A stretch of 64,000 nt of DNA from positions 4,774,320 through 4,838,319 of the forward strand of contig NZ_AP022871.1 in NCBI RefSeq assembly GCF_011764565.1, written 5' to 3'. Origin of the DNA: Phytohabitans suffuscus (lineage in GTDB: Bacteria > Actinomycetota > Actinomycetes > Mycobacteriales > Micromonosporaceae). Positions within the stretch are counted from its first letter, which is position 1; the number at the start of each line of letters is the position of its first letter. Position numbers and translations under genes: made by a program. The notes below the pieces were generated by a model, which saw only the letters and a program-made list of their open reading frames with translations, was not told the DNA's origin and did not search any database. Positions 8,653 through 16,663 of the stretch are shown here, one piece after another.

Positions 8653-8741
8653 TCCCCTACGACTTTGGTCGTAGACGGTGTGCGCGACATTCCACTTCCG
8701 GTAGGTCGTGGCGGGCTGGCCGCCTCCCTAGGCTCTTAGGC

Positions 8742-9139
8742 ATGGGGAAGGGCAGCACGAGCTGAAAGCCGAGGTCACCGCCGGCGCGAGGGGCATCGAC
8801 GTACGCGTCACCGGTGAGATCGATATTGCGAACGTGGACGAGTTCCGGGCGCTGCTGTGGGCCTTGCCGCCCGCGCCGGCGCCCTTGCGGGTCGACCTCG
8901 GTGGGGTCGGCTTCCTGTCGGCGGCGGGGGTCCGGGCGCTGGTCGCGGTGCATCTGCGCATCCGGGCCCGGGGTGGGCAGCTGGTCATCTGCAATCCGAA
9001 CGCGGTGGTCCGCCGCACGCTGCGCGCCACCCGGGTCAACCGGGTCATCCCGATCGTCGGCTCGCCGCCGGTCGCCGAGGACGTCACGCCGCCCTGGCCC
9101 GCGCCGGTGGCCATCAACCGGGCGGCGTCCCTGATCTGA
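8742..9139 (+). pseudogene. STAS-domain (anti-sigma antagonist-like) protein with apparent frameshift
   Basis: From about 8762 onward the frame encodes a STAS domain of the SpoIIAA/RsbV type (GIDVRVTGEIDIANVDEF, LRVDLGGVGFLSAAGVRALV). It has no ordinary start codon except an internal GTG at 8834, which would remove the first strands. ATG 8742, with TAGGCT 7 nt upstream (leaderless pattern), reads only seven codons before a stop. One extra G in the GGG at 8750-8752 joins the two as MGKGQHELKAEVTAG, about 132 aa. A CTG start at 8762 is an alternative. At the usual phospho-serine motif (DSSG/DSAG) it reads SAAG, so it may not be phosphorylatable. It may connect to the sigma factor downstream. 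Confidence 0.7.
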
Positions 9140-9222
9140 CCGCGCGGTGTCCGTGATCTGGGCGGTGTCCGTGATCTGACGCGGTGTCTGCGAGCTGACG
9201 CGGTGTGGTGAGCTGGCGCGGT
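9122..9222 (+). repeat. Decaying short tandem repeat at the 3' end of the STAS gene
   Basis: About five to six imperfect copies of a 18-20-bp unit resembling GCGGTGTCCGTGATCTGAC. The first copy is the last codons and stop of the STAS gene itself (GCGGCGTCCCTGATCTGA), and similarity decreases downstream. Confidence 0.6.
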
Positions 9223-9560
9223 GTGCGGGTCCGCTCGCGGAACGCAGCGGGGGTGCATCCCCCGGGACACACCCCCGCCGTCCCTCCCCCAGCCCCAGAG
9301 GGGAGCGGGCCGCGCGGCGCACCCCCATGCGCCCTCGCGGCTCTGTGAAGACCCGGAGTAGAGGAGAGCCGGACGGCGCCGGTGATACACGGAAATTTCC
9401 TCAGTCGGGCATGTATCAGCGCGACCTTGATCACCTCCTGTCCTTTGCGCGACGCACTGACGCCTGGGCGACCTCGAAAACGCGCCTACGATGGCGCAGT
9501 GTGTTGGGGTGCAGGTCAGACCCTGCCTCAGGGGCAGGAGCGGAAGAGGAGGGAGGTGCC
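9140..9560. other. Intergenic region before the sigma/protease operon
   Basis: 421 bp without a convincing gene. It holds the decaying tandem repeats, a G5-TGCAT-C5 hairpin near 9248-9262, the perfect palindrome GGAAATTTCC at 9391-9400 flanked by TGATAC/GTATCA, and a possible -10 TACGAT near 9503. The GGAAATTTCC site is the best candidate for an operator of the downstream operon. Confidence 0.45.
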
Positions 9561-10169
9561 ATGACATCGGCGACTTCTGATGACACCGGTGTTGGCGTGG
9601 CCTCCTGGGAGGTGGCCGCGCGCGAGTTCGCCGCGTGGCGGGCCGGTGACCGGGCGGCGCTCGACCGCCTGGTGCGGCTGCTGACGCCGGTGTTGTGGCA
9701 CCTGGTCCGGGCGTACGGGCTCGATCGCGAGTCGGCCGAAGACGTGGTGCAGACGACCTGGCTCGCGCTGGTGCGCAACGTCGACTCGGTGCGTGACCCG
9801 CAGGCGGTGCTCCGGTGGACGACGACCACCGCGCGGCGCGAGGCGTGGCGCACCGCCCGAGCCGGCAAGCGGGTGGACGTGGCGGAGCCGCAGACCCTCG
9901 ACGCGGCGCTGCCTCCGGTCGGCGGGCCGGACACCACCGTGCTGGCCGGGCGCACCGCGCGCACACTATGGCGCCACATCGCGGAGCTGTCCGAGCGTTG
10001 CCAGCGGCTGCTGCGCGTGATCGCGTTCGAGGACCGGCCCGACTACGCGTCCCTCTCCAGCGAGCTGGGGATCGCGGTGGGCAGCATCGGTCCGACCCGC
10101 GGGCGCTGCCTCGACAAGCTACGCGGCCTGCTGGCCGCCGATCCGGAGTGGAGTGACCAGCGTGACTGA
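9561..10169 (+). CDS. ECF-type RNA polymerase sigma factor
   Basis: 202 residues. Region 2 (LDRLVRLLTPVLWHLVRAYG, then ESAEDVVQTTWLALVRN) and region 4 (CQRLLRVIAFEDRPDYASLSSELGIAVGSIGPTRGRC) are both present, so it should direct RNA polymerase to a specific promoter set. ATG 9561 has GGGAGG just upstream. It is the first gene of an operon: the next start lies inside its 3' end, followed by a subtilisin-like protease and a TPR-CHAT protein. No classical zinc-binding anti-sigma factor is adjacent, so activity is probably controlled by the operon partners. Confidence 0.9.
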   Translation: MTSATSDDTGVGVASWEVAAREFAAWRAGDRAALDRLVRLLTPVLWHLVRAYGLDRESAEDVVQTTWLALVRNVDSVRDPQAVLRWTTTTARREAWRTARAGKRVDVAEPQTLDAALPPVGGPDTTVLAGRTARTLWRHIAELSERCQRLLRVIAFEDRPDYASLSSELGIAVGSIGPTRGRCLDKLRGLLAADPEWSDQRD

Positions 10170-10620
10170 CGACTTGACGCTGTTGCGTGCGGTCCACGAC
10201 ATGTACGACACGTTGGATCCGCCGCCGGTGGACCTCGCCGACCGGGTGCTCTTCACCCTGGAGCTGGAAGATCTGGAATTCGAGCTTATGCGGCTGCGGG
10301 AGGCCGACCAGCTGGTCGGCGCGCGTGGCCCGGAAACCGCCTCCACAGTCACCTTTTCGGCGGAAAGCCTCACTGTGATGGTGACGGTGTCGGATTCGGG
10401 ACCGCAACGGCGGCGGATCGACGGTTGGATCGCACCAGGCGGCGCGCTGCGGGTCGAGCTGCGCACTCCGCGAGGTGTGCACGAGACCCAGGCCGACGCC
10501 GACGGGCGGTTCGCCTTCGCGGAGGTGCCGTCCGGTCTGGTGCAGATCATGATCCATCCGACGACCGGGGCGACGGTACCCCTGCACCGTCCGGTGGTCA
10601 CACCACCGGTGCAGCTCTAG
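10153..10620 (+). CDS. Small protein with C-terminal Ig/CarboxypepD-reg-like domain
   Basis: 155 residues from GTG 10153 (152 from GTG 10162). It overlaps the sigma gene by 17 nt, implying coupled translation. The N-terminus is acidic and helical (LLRAVHDMYDTLDPPPVDLADRV...). The C-terminal 80 residues look like a beta-sandwich of the carboxypeptidase-regulatory/transthyretin-like type (GALRVELRTP...TQADADGRFAFAEVPSG). There is no signal peptide and no zinc motif. Its position between sigma factor and proteases makes it a candidate adaptor, inhibitor or protease substrate, which is inference only. Confidence 0.75.
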   Translation: MTSVTDDLTLLRAVHDMYDTLDPPPVDLADRVLFTLELEDLEFELMRLREADQLVGARGPETASTVTFSAESLTVMVTVSDSGPQRRRIDGWIAPGGALRVELRTPRGVHETQADADGRFAFAEVPSGLVQIMIHPTTGATVPLHRPVVTPPVQL

Positions 10621-10647
10621 CCCCGACACCTTCCGTGGGAGTTCATC

Positions 10648-12149
10648 GTGGCCAGCACAAATAACCATGTCCCAACACCGCCGGGCGCTCTCCTGACGGC
10701 ATACGGAGCCCGCACCCTCGACCCGGTCGCGGCGCAGGTGCTGCCCGACCAGCAGCTTCAGTCCACTGTGTACGTCGCCAACCGGCTGCTGATGCGGCGG
10801 CCGAGCGGTGGCGAGCACCGCCGCCTCTTCAACGAGGTGGGCGCCGGTCTCCAGCTCCGGCTCGACGACCCCGCCGAGGGCAGCCGGTGCGTGCGCGTCT
10901 CGCCCGGCGGCGGCGGCCCGGCCACGCCGGACGCGTGGCGGGTGCTGCAGGCCGTCCGCGCGAAGGACAAGGCCCGCCTGCGCAGCCTGGGCCTCGGCCT
11001 CGACCACCTCATGTTCGCGGCGACGTCGCCGATCACCGGGAGCCCGTTCCACTCGGCGTTCCCGTTCCATTCCGCGTTCCCGTTCCACTCGGCGTTCCCA
11101 TTTCACTCGGCCTTCCCGTTCCACTCGGCGTTCGGCGGGCCGGTCGCGCAGTACGGCATGCTCGGCTTCGGCGCCACGCAGCCGGTCAACCTGGTGCTGC
11201 CGACCCCGGTCCGCCAGGCGACGGTGACCCCGCGGCGGCCGGTCATCGCCGTGCTCGACACCGGGTGCGGGGAGCACGACTGGTTCACCGAGGGGTGCTC
11301 GACCCGATCAACGCGCTGACCGGCGACCCGGGCACCGCGCTCGACACCACCGGCGACGTGATCGGTCCGCTCGACGGGATGCGCGACCCGCTGGCCGGGC
11401 ACGGCACGTTCATCTGCGGCCTGGTCCGGCAGACCTGCCCGGACGCTGACATCCTCCCGGTCCAGGTGATCCACTCCGACGGCGTGATCGTCGAGTCCGA
11501 ACTGCTGGCGGCGCTGCAGACGCTGCGCGAGCTGGCCCGAAAGTTCGCCGCGGGCGAGGCGGGCGGCCAGGCGATCGACATCATCTCGCTGTCGCTGGGC
11601 TTCTACCACGAGTCGGCGGAGGACGACGCGTACATGTCGCTGCTCTACGAGGAGATCCGCAACCTCGCCGAGCTCGGCGTCGCGGTCGTGGCCGCGGCCG
11701 GCAACGACGCGACCGCGCGGCCGATGTTTCCCGCGGCGTACGCGCTGCAGCCGGAGGGCGTCGAGGCGCCCGTGGTGCCGGTGTCCAGTGTGGGCGCGCT
11801 CAACCCCAACGGTTCGATCGCGCTCTTCAGCAACACCGGTGCCTGGGTGAGTCACTGGGAGCCGGGTGCGGCCGTGGTGAGCACGATGCCGAAGTTCGAC
11901 CACGCGATGGCGCCCGGCGCGGCCGTCATGGACCCGTTCCACGGGCGCAGCCGGGAAAACATCGATCCGGACGACTTCGGTGGCGGCTTCGCGATCTCCA
12001 GCGGCACCTCGTTCGCGGCGCCCATCCTCGCCGGCCGCATCGCCCGGGCGCTGATCGCCGAAAACGGTGTCGGTTCGCTGATGACGACCGAGAGCGACCC
12101 GGTCAAGCGCATGGAGCGGGCCATCGAGGCGGCGCAGCCGCAGCCGTAA
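10648..12149 (+). pseudogene. Subtilisin-like (S8) serine protease with apparent frameshift
   Basis: About 500 residues if one base is restored. The N-terminal 200 residues hold a propeptide-like region with a PFHSAF hexapeptide repeated five times. The catalytic domain has Asp near residue 204 (VIAVLDTGCG), His near 252 (GHGTFICGL) and Ser near 455 (SGTSFAAPILAGR), a complete triad. The Asp lies in the first frame and His/Ser in another; the break is in the G run 11292-11295, where one extra G gives DWFTEG-VLDPINALTG. No signal peptide, so it is probably cytoplasmic. Read literally, the product stops at 11319 before His and Ser. Third gene of the sigma operon. Confidence 0.85.
11044..11133 (+). 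repeat. Five in-frame 18-bp repeats encoding PFHSAF
   Basis: Five consecutive 18-bp units encode Pro-Phe-His-Ser-Ala-Phe. Third-position differences (CAT/CAC, TCC/TCG, CCA/CCG, TTT/TTC, GCC/GCG) leave the amino acids unchanged, which points to selection on the peptide rather than a fresh duplication. Confidence 0.9.
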
Positions 12150-12235
12150 CCGTAACGCGGAGGGGCGGCGATCGGAGGAGCGCCGCCGGAGTATCGGTCG
12201 AGTCAGGTTGGCGGGCCGCCGTGCCATGATGGGGC

Positions 12236-14751
12236 GTGTCCGTCGTCGCGAGCGCCGCCGAGCTGCACGCCCAGTCCGTCCGGGAGACCGAGCATGGACG
12301 GCACGCCGAGGCTCGGCGGCTGCTGCGCGCGGCGTTGCGCAGCGGCCCCGATCCGGAGCTGCACGCCCGCATCCTGATCAGCCTCGCCTACCACCAGGCC
12401 GAGCGGCGCAGTCTCGACGAAGGGCTGGCGCTGCTCGGCGAGGCCGACGAGGTGCCCGACCTCCCGCCACGGCTGCGGGGCATGGTCGCCGCGCAGCGCG
12501 GGCTGCTCTTCATGCGGGCCGGCCGCTCGGCCGACGCGCTGTCCGCGCTCGACGCGGCGGTGAGGCTGCTGGACGAGTCGGTGGCGGAAGACATCTGCCG
12601 CCCGTTGCTGACCCGCGGCATCCTGCACATGCAGCGCGGGGTGCTGGCCGCCGCACGGGCCGACTTCCGCCGCTGCGTGGAGATCGCCGGGCGGCACGGG
12701 CTGGACATGCTGGCGGCCAAGGCGTCGCACAACCTCGGCTACCTGTCGCTGCTGTCCGGCGCCCTGCCACAGGCGCTGCGCGACATGGACGCGGTGTGGG
12801 CGACGCTGGCCGGGCAGTCCCCGACGTACGCGGCGGTCTGCCACATCGACCGCGCGCAGGTGCTGCTCGCCGCCGGCCTGTGGCGCGAGGCGGACGACGA
12901 CCTGGCGCACGCCGTCGAGCTGTTCCGCGGTGCGAAGGCGCCGCAGGACCAGGCCGAGGCCGAGCTGGCCCGGGCGCAGATCGCACTGCTGGAGGAGCGG
13001 CACACGGACGCCCGCCGGCTCGCCGAGCGGGCCCGCCGGCGCTTCGCGGCGCGGGGTGCGGAGGCGTGGACCCTGCTGGCCGAGCACGTGGCCATCGCCG
13101 CGGCGGTCGGGCGGGGGCGGGGCGCGCCGGCGGTCGCGGTCGAGGCCGCCAAGGTCGCCACCGCGCTCGGCGTGGCCGGCCTCGACGACGACGCCCGCCG
13201 GGCCACGCTGACCGGCGTGGCGGCGCTGCTCGCCGTCCGTCCACTGGGGAGCGTCGCGGAGATCCGCGCGGCGGCCGGCGACGCGATCCGGCTGCGCCGC
13301 GACGACCCGATCGCCACCCGCCTGGCCGCCCGCTCGGTGCGCGCCGGGCTCGCGGACGCCGAGGGCGAGCCGGGCCGGGCCGACGCCGAGCTGCGGGCCG
13401 CGCTCGCCGACCTGCATCGCTACCAGGCATCGTTCGGCAGCCTCGACCTGCAGACCGCGGTGAGCGGCCACGGCCGCCACCTCGCCGAGCAGGGGCTGGC
13501 CCGGGCGCTGGCCACCGGGCGGCCGGCGACGGTCTTCGGCTGGGCCGAGCGGGCAAGGGCCCTCTCCACCCGCCTGCCACCGGTGACGCCGCCGGCCGAC
13601 CCGGAGGCCGCCGGCATGCTGGAGGAGCTGCGCCACCTCCGCGTCGAGCTGCGCGGCGCCGTGCTCGCCGGCCAGCCCGCACCCGGGCTACGCGCCCGCT
13701 GCGCCCAGCTCGAGCGGCTGATCCGCCAGCGCTCCTGGTATACGCCGGGGCCGGGCAGACCCTCGCGCCCGCCCCGCTCGGCGACGTGCAGGACCAGTTG
13801 GGCGCCGCCGACGCCACGTACGTGGCGCACCTGCTCTCCGGCGGCCGGCTGCACGCGATCGTGGCCGGACCGCGGCGGCGCGCACTGCTCGACCTGGGCC
13901 CGGCGGCGCCCGCGGTGGAGGTGCTCCACCGGGTCCGCGCCGACCTCGACGCGCTCGCCACGCTCAACCTGCCCGAGCCGATGCGGGTGAGCGTGCGCGC
14001 GTCCAGCCGCCGCTCCCTGCAGCGCCTCGACGAGCTGCTCTGGCACCCGCTGCGCCGCCACCTCGCCGACGGGCCGCTGCTGCTGGCGCCGGCCGCCGGG
14101 CTCGTGGCCGTACCGTGGACGCTGCTGCCCTCGCTGCGCGGCCGCCCGCTGGCGGTCGTGCCGTCCGCGACCGCGTGGCTGGCCGCCCGCGACCGGGCCG
14201 CGCTGCCCGCCCGGCCGACACTGGCACTGGCCGCGGGCCCGCGGGTGGCCCGGGCCGCGGAGGAGGTGCGGCTCGTCGCGGAGGTGTGGTCGGCGCGGTC
14301 GCCGACGGAGTCCTCCACCGCCGGGGTACGGGACGCGGCGCGCTCCGCCGACGTGCTGCACGTGGCGGCACACGGCGTGCACGAGCCGGACAACCCGCTC
14401 TTTTCTCACCTGGAGCTGGACGACGGGCCGCTCTTCGGCCACGAGCTGCACCAGCTGCCGCGGCTGCCGGCACACATCGTGCTGTCGGCGTGCGAGTTGG
14501 GCCTCGCCCGGCCGCGACCGGGCGAGGAGACGCTGGGGATGACCGCCGCACTGCTGCACGGCGGCGCGGGGAGTGTCGTGGCCGGCGTCGCGCGGATCGC
14601 CGACGCGGTCGCTTACCAGGTCGGTCCGGCCCACCACGCGGCGTTGCGAGACGGTGAGTCACCGGCCGCCGCACTGGCGGCCGCGATCGAGAGCGCGGCG
14701 AAGGCGGAGGAGGACCTGGCACCGCTGGTGTGCTTCGGCGCCGGGTGGTGA
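12236..14751 (+). pseudogene. TPR-CHAT (caspase-fold protease) protein with apparent frameshift
   Basis: About 838 residues when one base is restored. Residues 1-500 are helical repeats of TPR type (AAELHAQSVRETEHGRHAEA; DALSALDAAVRLLDES and so on). The C-terminal third is a CHAT domain, a clan CD protease fold. The catalytic His is near 712 (VLHVAAHGVHEP) and the Cys near 752 (HIVLSACELGLA), followed by the typical GGAGSVVAG. The frame changes at 13747-13755; an extra G gives WYTPGAGQTLAPAP. Unrepaired, the TPR part is separated from the protease. Fourth gene of the sigma operon; TPR-CHAT proteins elsewhere act as switchable proteases in conflict systems. Confidence 0.87.
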
Positions 14752-14829
14752 CGTTTTCTCATGTATCTCAGGAGCGGGCTGGCGGAAATCCGATACAGCC
14801 CGCGTCGCGATTGCGCTAGCGTGTGCGCC

Positions 14830-14865
14830 ATGGCACACGCCCTGATCACGATGGCCCCGCCCTGA
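14830..14865 (+). CDS. Putative leader peptide of the Erm methylase, MAHALITMAPP
   Basis: An 11-codon ORF, ATG 14830 to TGA 14865, upstream of the erm gene. TAGCGT (14817-14822) is 7 nt before its ATG, so it may begin a leaderless transcript. Erm genes are classically induced when a macrolide stalls the ribosome on such a short peptide; the PP-stop end and position are compatible with this. It is not one of the published stalling sequences that I know. Confidence 0.5.
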   Translation: MAHALITMAPP

Positions 14866-14885
14866 CGGGTGCGTGGGGTCCCGCC

Positions 14886-15067
14886 TTCGTCGTCAGGCCC
14901 TGGCCGGTGCGTCCGGCCCTGGGCTGACGCCACACCCACTCCGCGTTCTCTTCCAGGGCCCTCCGAGTCCCCGAATCGTCTCGGACAGGCCTCACTTCCG
15001 CGTGCGCTGGACTTCCTGCGCCGGCCTGTCCGCGTATGCCGGCCCCCGCGCGGGCCGGTGGGAGAGG
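14886..15067 (+). promoter_or_regulatory. Possible attenuator hairpins before erm
   Basis: Between the leader ORF and the erm start are GGCCGG-TGCGT-CCGGCC inside a longer imperfect stem (about 14900-14935), and CCGGCCC-CCGCGC-GGGCCGG just before the ribosome-binding site GGAGAGG. GCCGGC recurs three times around 15020-15075, so alternative pairings that hide or free the RBS are possible. Confidence 0.45.
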
Positions 15068-15076
15068 ACGCCGGCA

Positions 15077-15877
15077 GTGGCGCACAACACCCAACCCATC
15101 CGCAACGAGCGCGACCGCACCCGGCGGGTGCTGTCGCAGACGTTCCTGCACGCCCCGGCCGAGCTGGACCGCGTGGTCCGGGTCGCCGCCCCGGGCCGCG
15201 ACGACCTGGTCCTGGAGGTGGGCGCCGGCGACGGCCGACTCACCCGGCGGCTGGCCGAGGCGGCCGGGCGGGTCGTGGCGTACGAGGTCGACCCGGGCCT
15301 CGCCACGACCCTGGCGGTGCCGCGGAACGTCGCCGTACGGCACCAGGACTTCCTGACCGCCCGGCCGCCGCGCGAGCCGTTCACGGTCGTGGGCAACATC
15401 CCGTACGCGCTCACCGCGCCGATCGTGCGGTGGTGCCTGCGGGCGCCCGCGCTCACCTCGGCGACGCTGGTGACCCAGTTGGAGTACGCGCGCAAGCGCA
15501 CCGGCGACTACGGACGGTGGAGCCGGCTGACCGTGTCGACGTGGCCGGAGTTCCACTGGGGACTGTCCGGGCGCATCCCGAGGCGGGCTTTCCGCCCGGT
15601 GCCGCGCGTGGACTCCGGCATCCTGCGGCTGGAACGGCGGCCGGTGCCGCTCGTGCCGCACCAGCGGATGCCGGCGTACCAGTCCTTTGTGGACCTCGGC
15701 TTCGGCGGCGTGGGCGGCTCGCTGCACGCCTCGCTGCGCCAGCGGTACCCCGCCCGGCGGGTGGACGGCGCCTTCCGGGCCGCCCGCCTCGACGTGTCCA
15801 CTGTGGTCAGTCACGTGTGGCCGGAGCAGTGGCTGCTGCTCTTTCGCCTGCTATGGAGCTTTCGCGGTCAGGGTTGA
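15077..15877 (+). CDS. erm: Erm-family 23S rRNA (adenine-N6)-dimethyltransferase
   Basis: 266 residues. It should methylate A2058 of 23S rRNA and confer resistance to macrolides, lincosamides and streptogramin B. Motifs: the Erm N-terminus NTQPIRNERDRTRRVLSQTFL-like region, SAM-binding motif I LEVGAGDGRLTRRL, motif IV NIPY, and the conserved region WPEFHWGLSG followed by PVPRVDSG. GTG 15077 follows GGAGAGG by about 9 nt. A host with its own Erm often makes, or lives beside producers of, a macrolide; no biosynthetic genes are in this window. The upstream leader peptide and hairpins suggest inducible expression. Confidence 0.92.
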   Translation: MAHNTQPIRNERDRTRRVLSQTFLHAPAELDRVVRVAAPGRDDLVLEVGAGDGRLTRRLAEAAGRVVAYEVDPGLATTLAVPRNVAVRHQDFLTARPPREPFTVVGNIPYALTAPIVRWCLRAPALTSATLVTQLEYARKRTGDYGRWSRLTVSTWPEFHWGLSGRIPRRAFRPVPRVDSGILRLERRPVPLVPHQRMPAYQSFVDLGFGGVGGSLHASLRQRYPARRVDGAFRAARLDVSTVVSHVWPEQWLLLFRLLWSFRGQG

Positions 15878-16015
15878 GCGGATGGCGAGGCGGCCAGGGT
15901 CGCGGTGCGGCGGTGCCGCCGCCGAAACCGACCCCCAGTCTCCGCATCGGGCGGACAGACCGGCGAAGCACAGAGGTCACCGTCGACGGACTCGAACCCT
16001 GACCCCGGAAGGTCT

Positions 16016-16663
16016 CTAGGCGGTCACTCCTGACTGGACGGCCAGCACGGCCAGGCGTACCCGGTTGGGTGTGCCGGTCTTGGTCATGAGGCTCGCGATG
16101 TGCGTCTTCACCGTGGTCACGCCGAGGTGGAGGCGCACCGCGATCTCACCGTTCGACAGGCCCTCGCCGACGAGGGCGAGCACCTCGGTCTCCCGCGGCG
16201 TGAGCCCGAAGTCAGGCCGGGCCGGGTAGGTGGACGCCGAGCGGCTGTGCACCGCGGACGCGACGAGCCGGCGCAGCACCGCGGGGCTGAACGGGGAGTC
16301 GCCCGCGGCCGCCCGGCGTACCCCGTCCAGCAGGTCTTCGGGCGCGGCGTCCTTGACCAGGAAGCCGCACGCGCCGGCGGCCAGCGCGGGGTAGAGGTGG
16401 TCGTCGTCGTCGAACGTGGTGAGCACGACCACGCGCACCGTCGGGCGGGCGGCGAGGATCCGGGCGGTGGCGGTGATGCCGTCGATGCCCGGCATCCGCA
16501 GGTCCATCAGGATGACGTCGGGCAGCACCTGCTCGGCGAGGCGTACCGCCTCGGCGCCGTTGTCCGCCTCACCCACCACCTCCAGGTCGGGGGCGGCGGC
16601 GCAGAGCATGCGCAGGCCGGCGCGGACGAGATTCTGGTCGTCGGCCAGCAACACTCGGATCAC
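16016..16663 (-). CDS. LuxR/NarL-type response regulator
   Basis: 215 residues. Receiver domain with the acidic pocket (LLADDQNLVRAG), phosphoacceptor Asp in VILMDLRMPGIDG and Lys in FLVKDAAPEDLL. The C-terminal LuxR HTH (LTPRETEVLALVGEGLSNGEI...VTTVKTHIASLMTKTG) binds DNA. The GTG start at 16663 overlaps the stop of the upstream histidine kinase by 4 nt, so the two form a cotranscribed pair. The target genes are not deducible. Confidence 0.92.
   Translation of the reverse strand: MIRVLLADDQNLVRAGLRMLCAAAPDLEVVGEADNGAEAVRLAEQVLPDVILMDLRMPGIDGITATARILAARPTVRVVVLTTFDDDDHLYPALAAGACGFLVKDAAPEDLLDGVRRAAAGDSPFSPAVLRRLVASAVHSRSASTYPARPDFGLTPRETEVLALVGEGLSNGEIAVRLHLGVTTVKTHIASLMTKTGTPNRVRLAVLAVQSGVTA

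Noticed and set aside
11044..11133. Five short repeats considered as a CRISPR-like array.
   Set aside because: Units are contiguous, have no spacers and are in frame within a protease gene. No CRISPR array or cas gene is present in the window.
8728..11277. An 849-codon minus-strand frame opposite the STAS/sigma/S8 genes.
   Set aside because: No family resemblance; the + strand has clear domains throughout.
15989..16003. GACTCGAACCCTGAC, read on the minus strand, looks like a tRNA T-arm.
   Set aside because: No pairing 5-bp T-stem, acceptor or anticodon arm around it; chance similarity.
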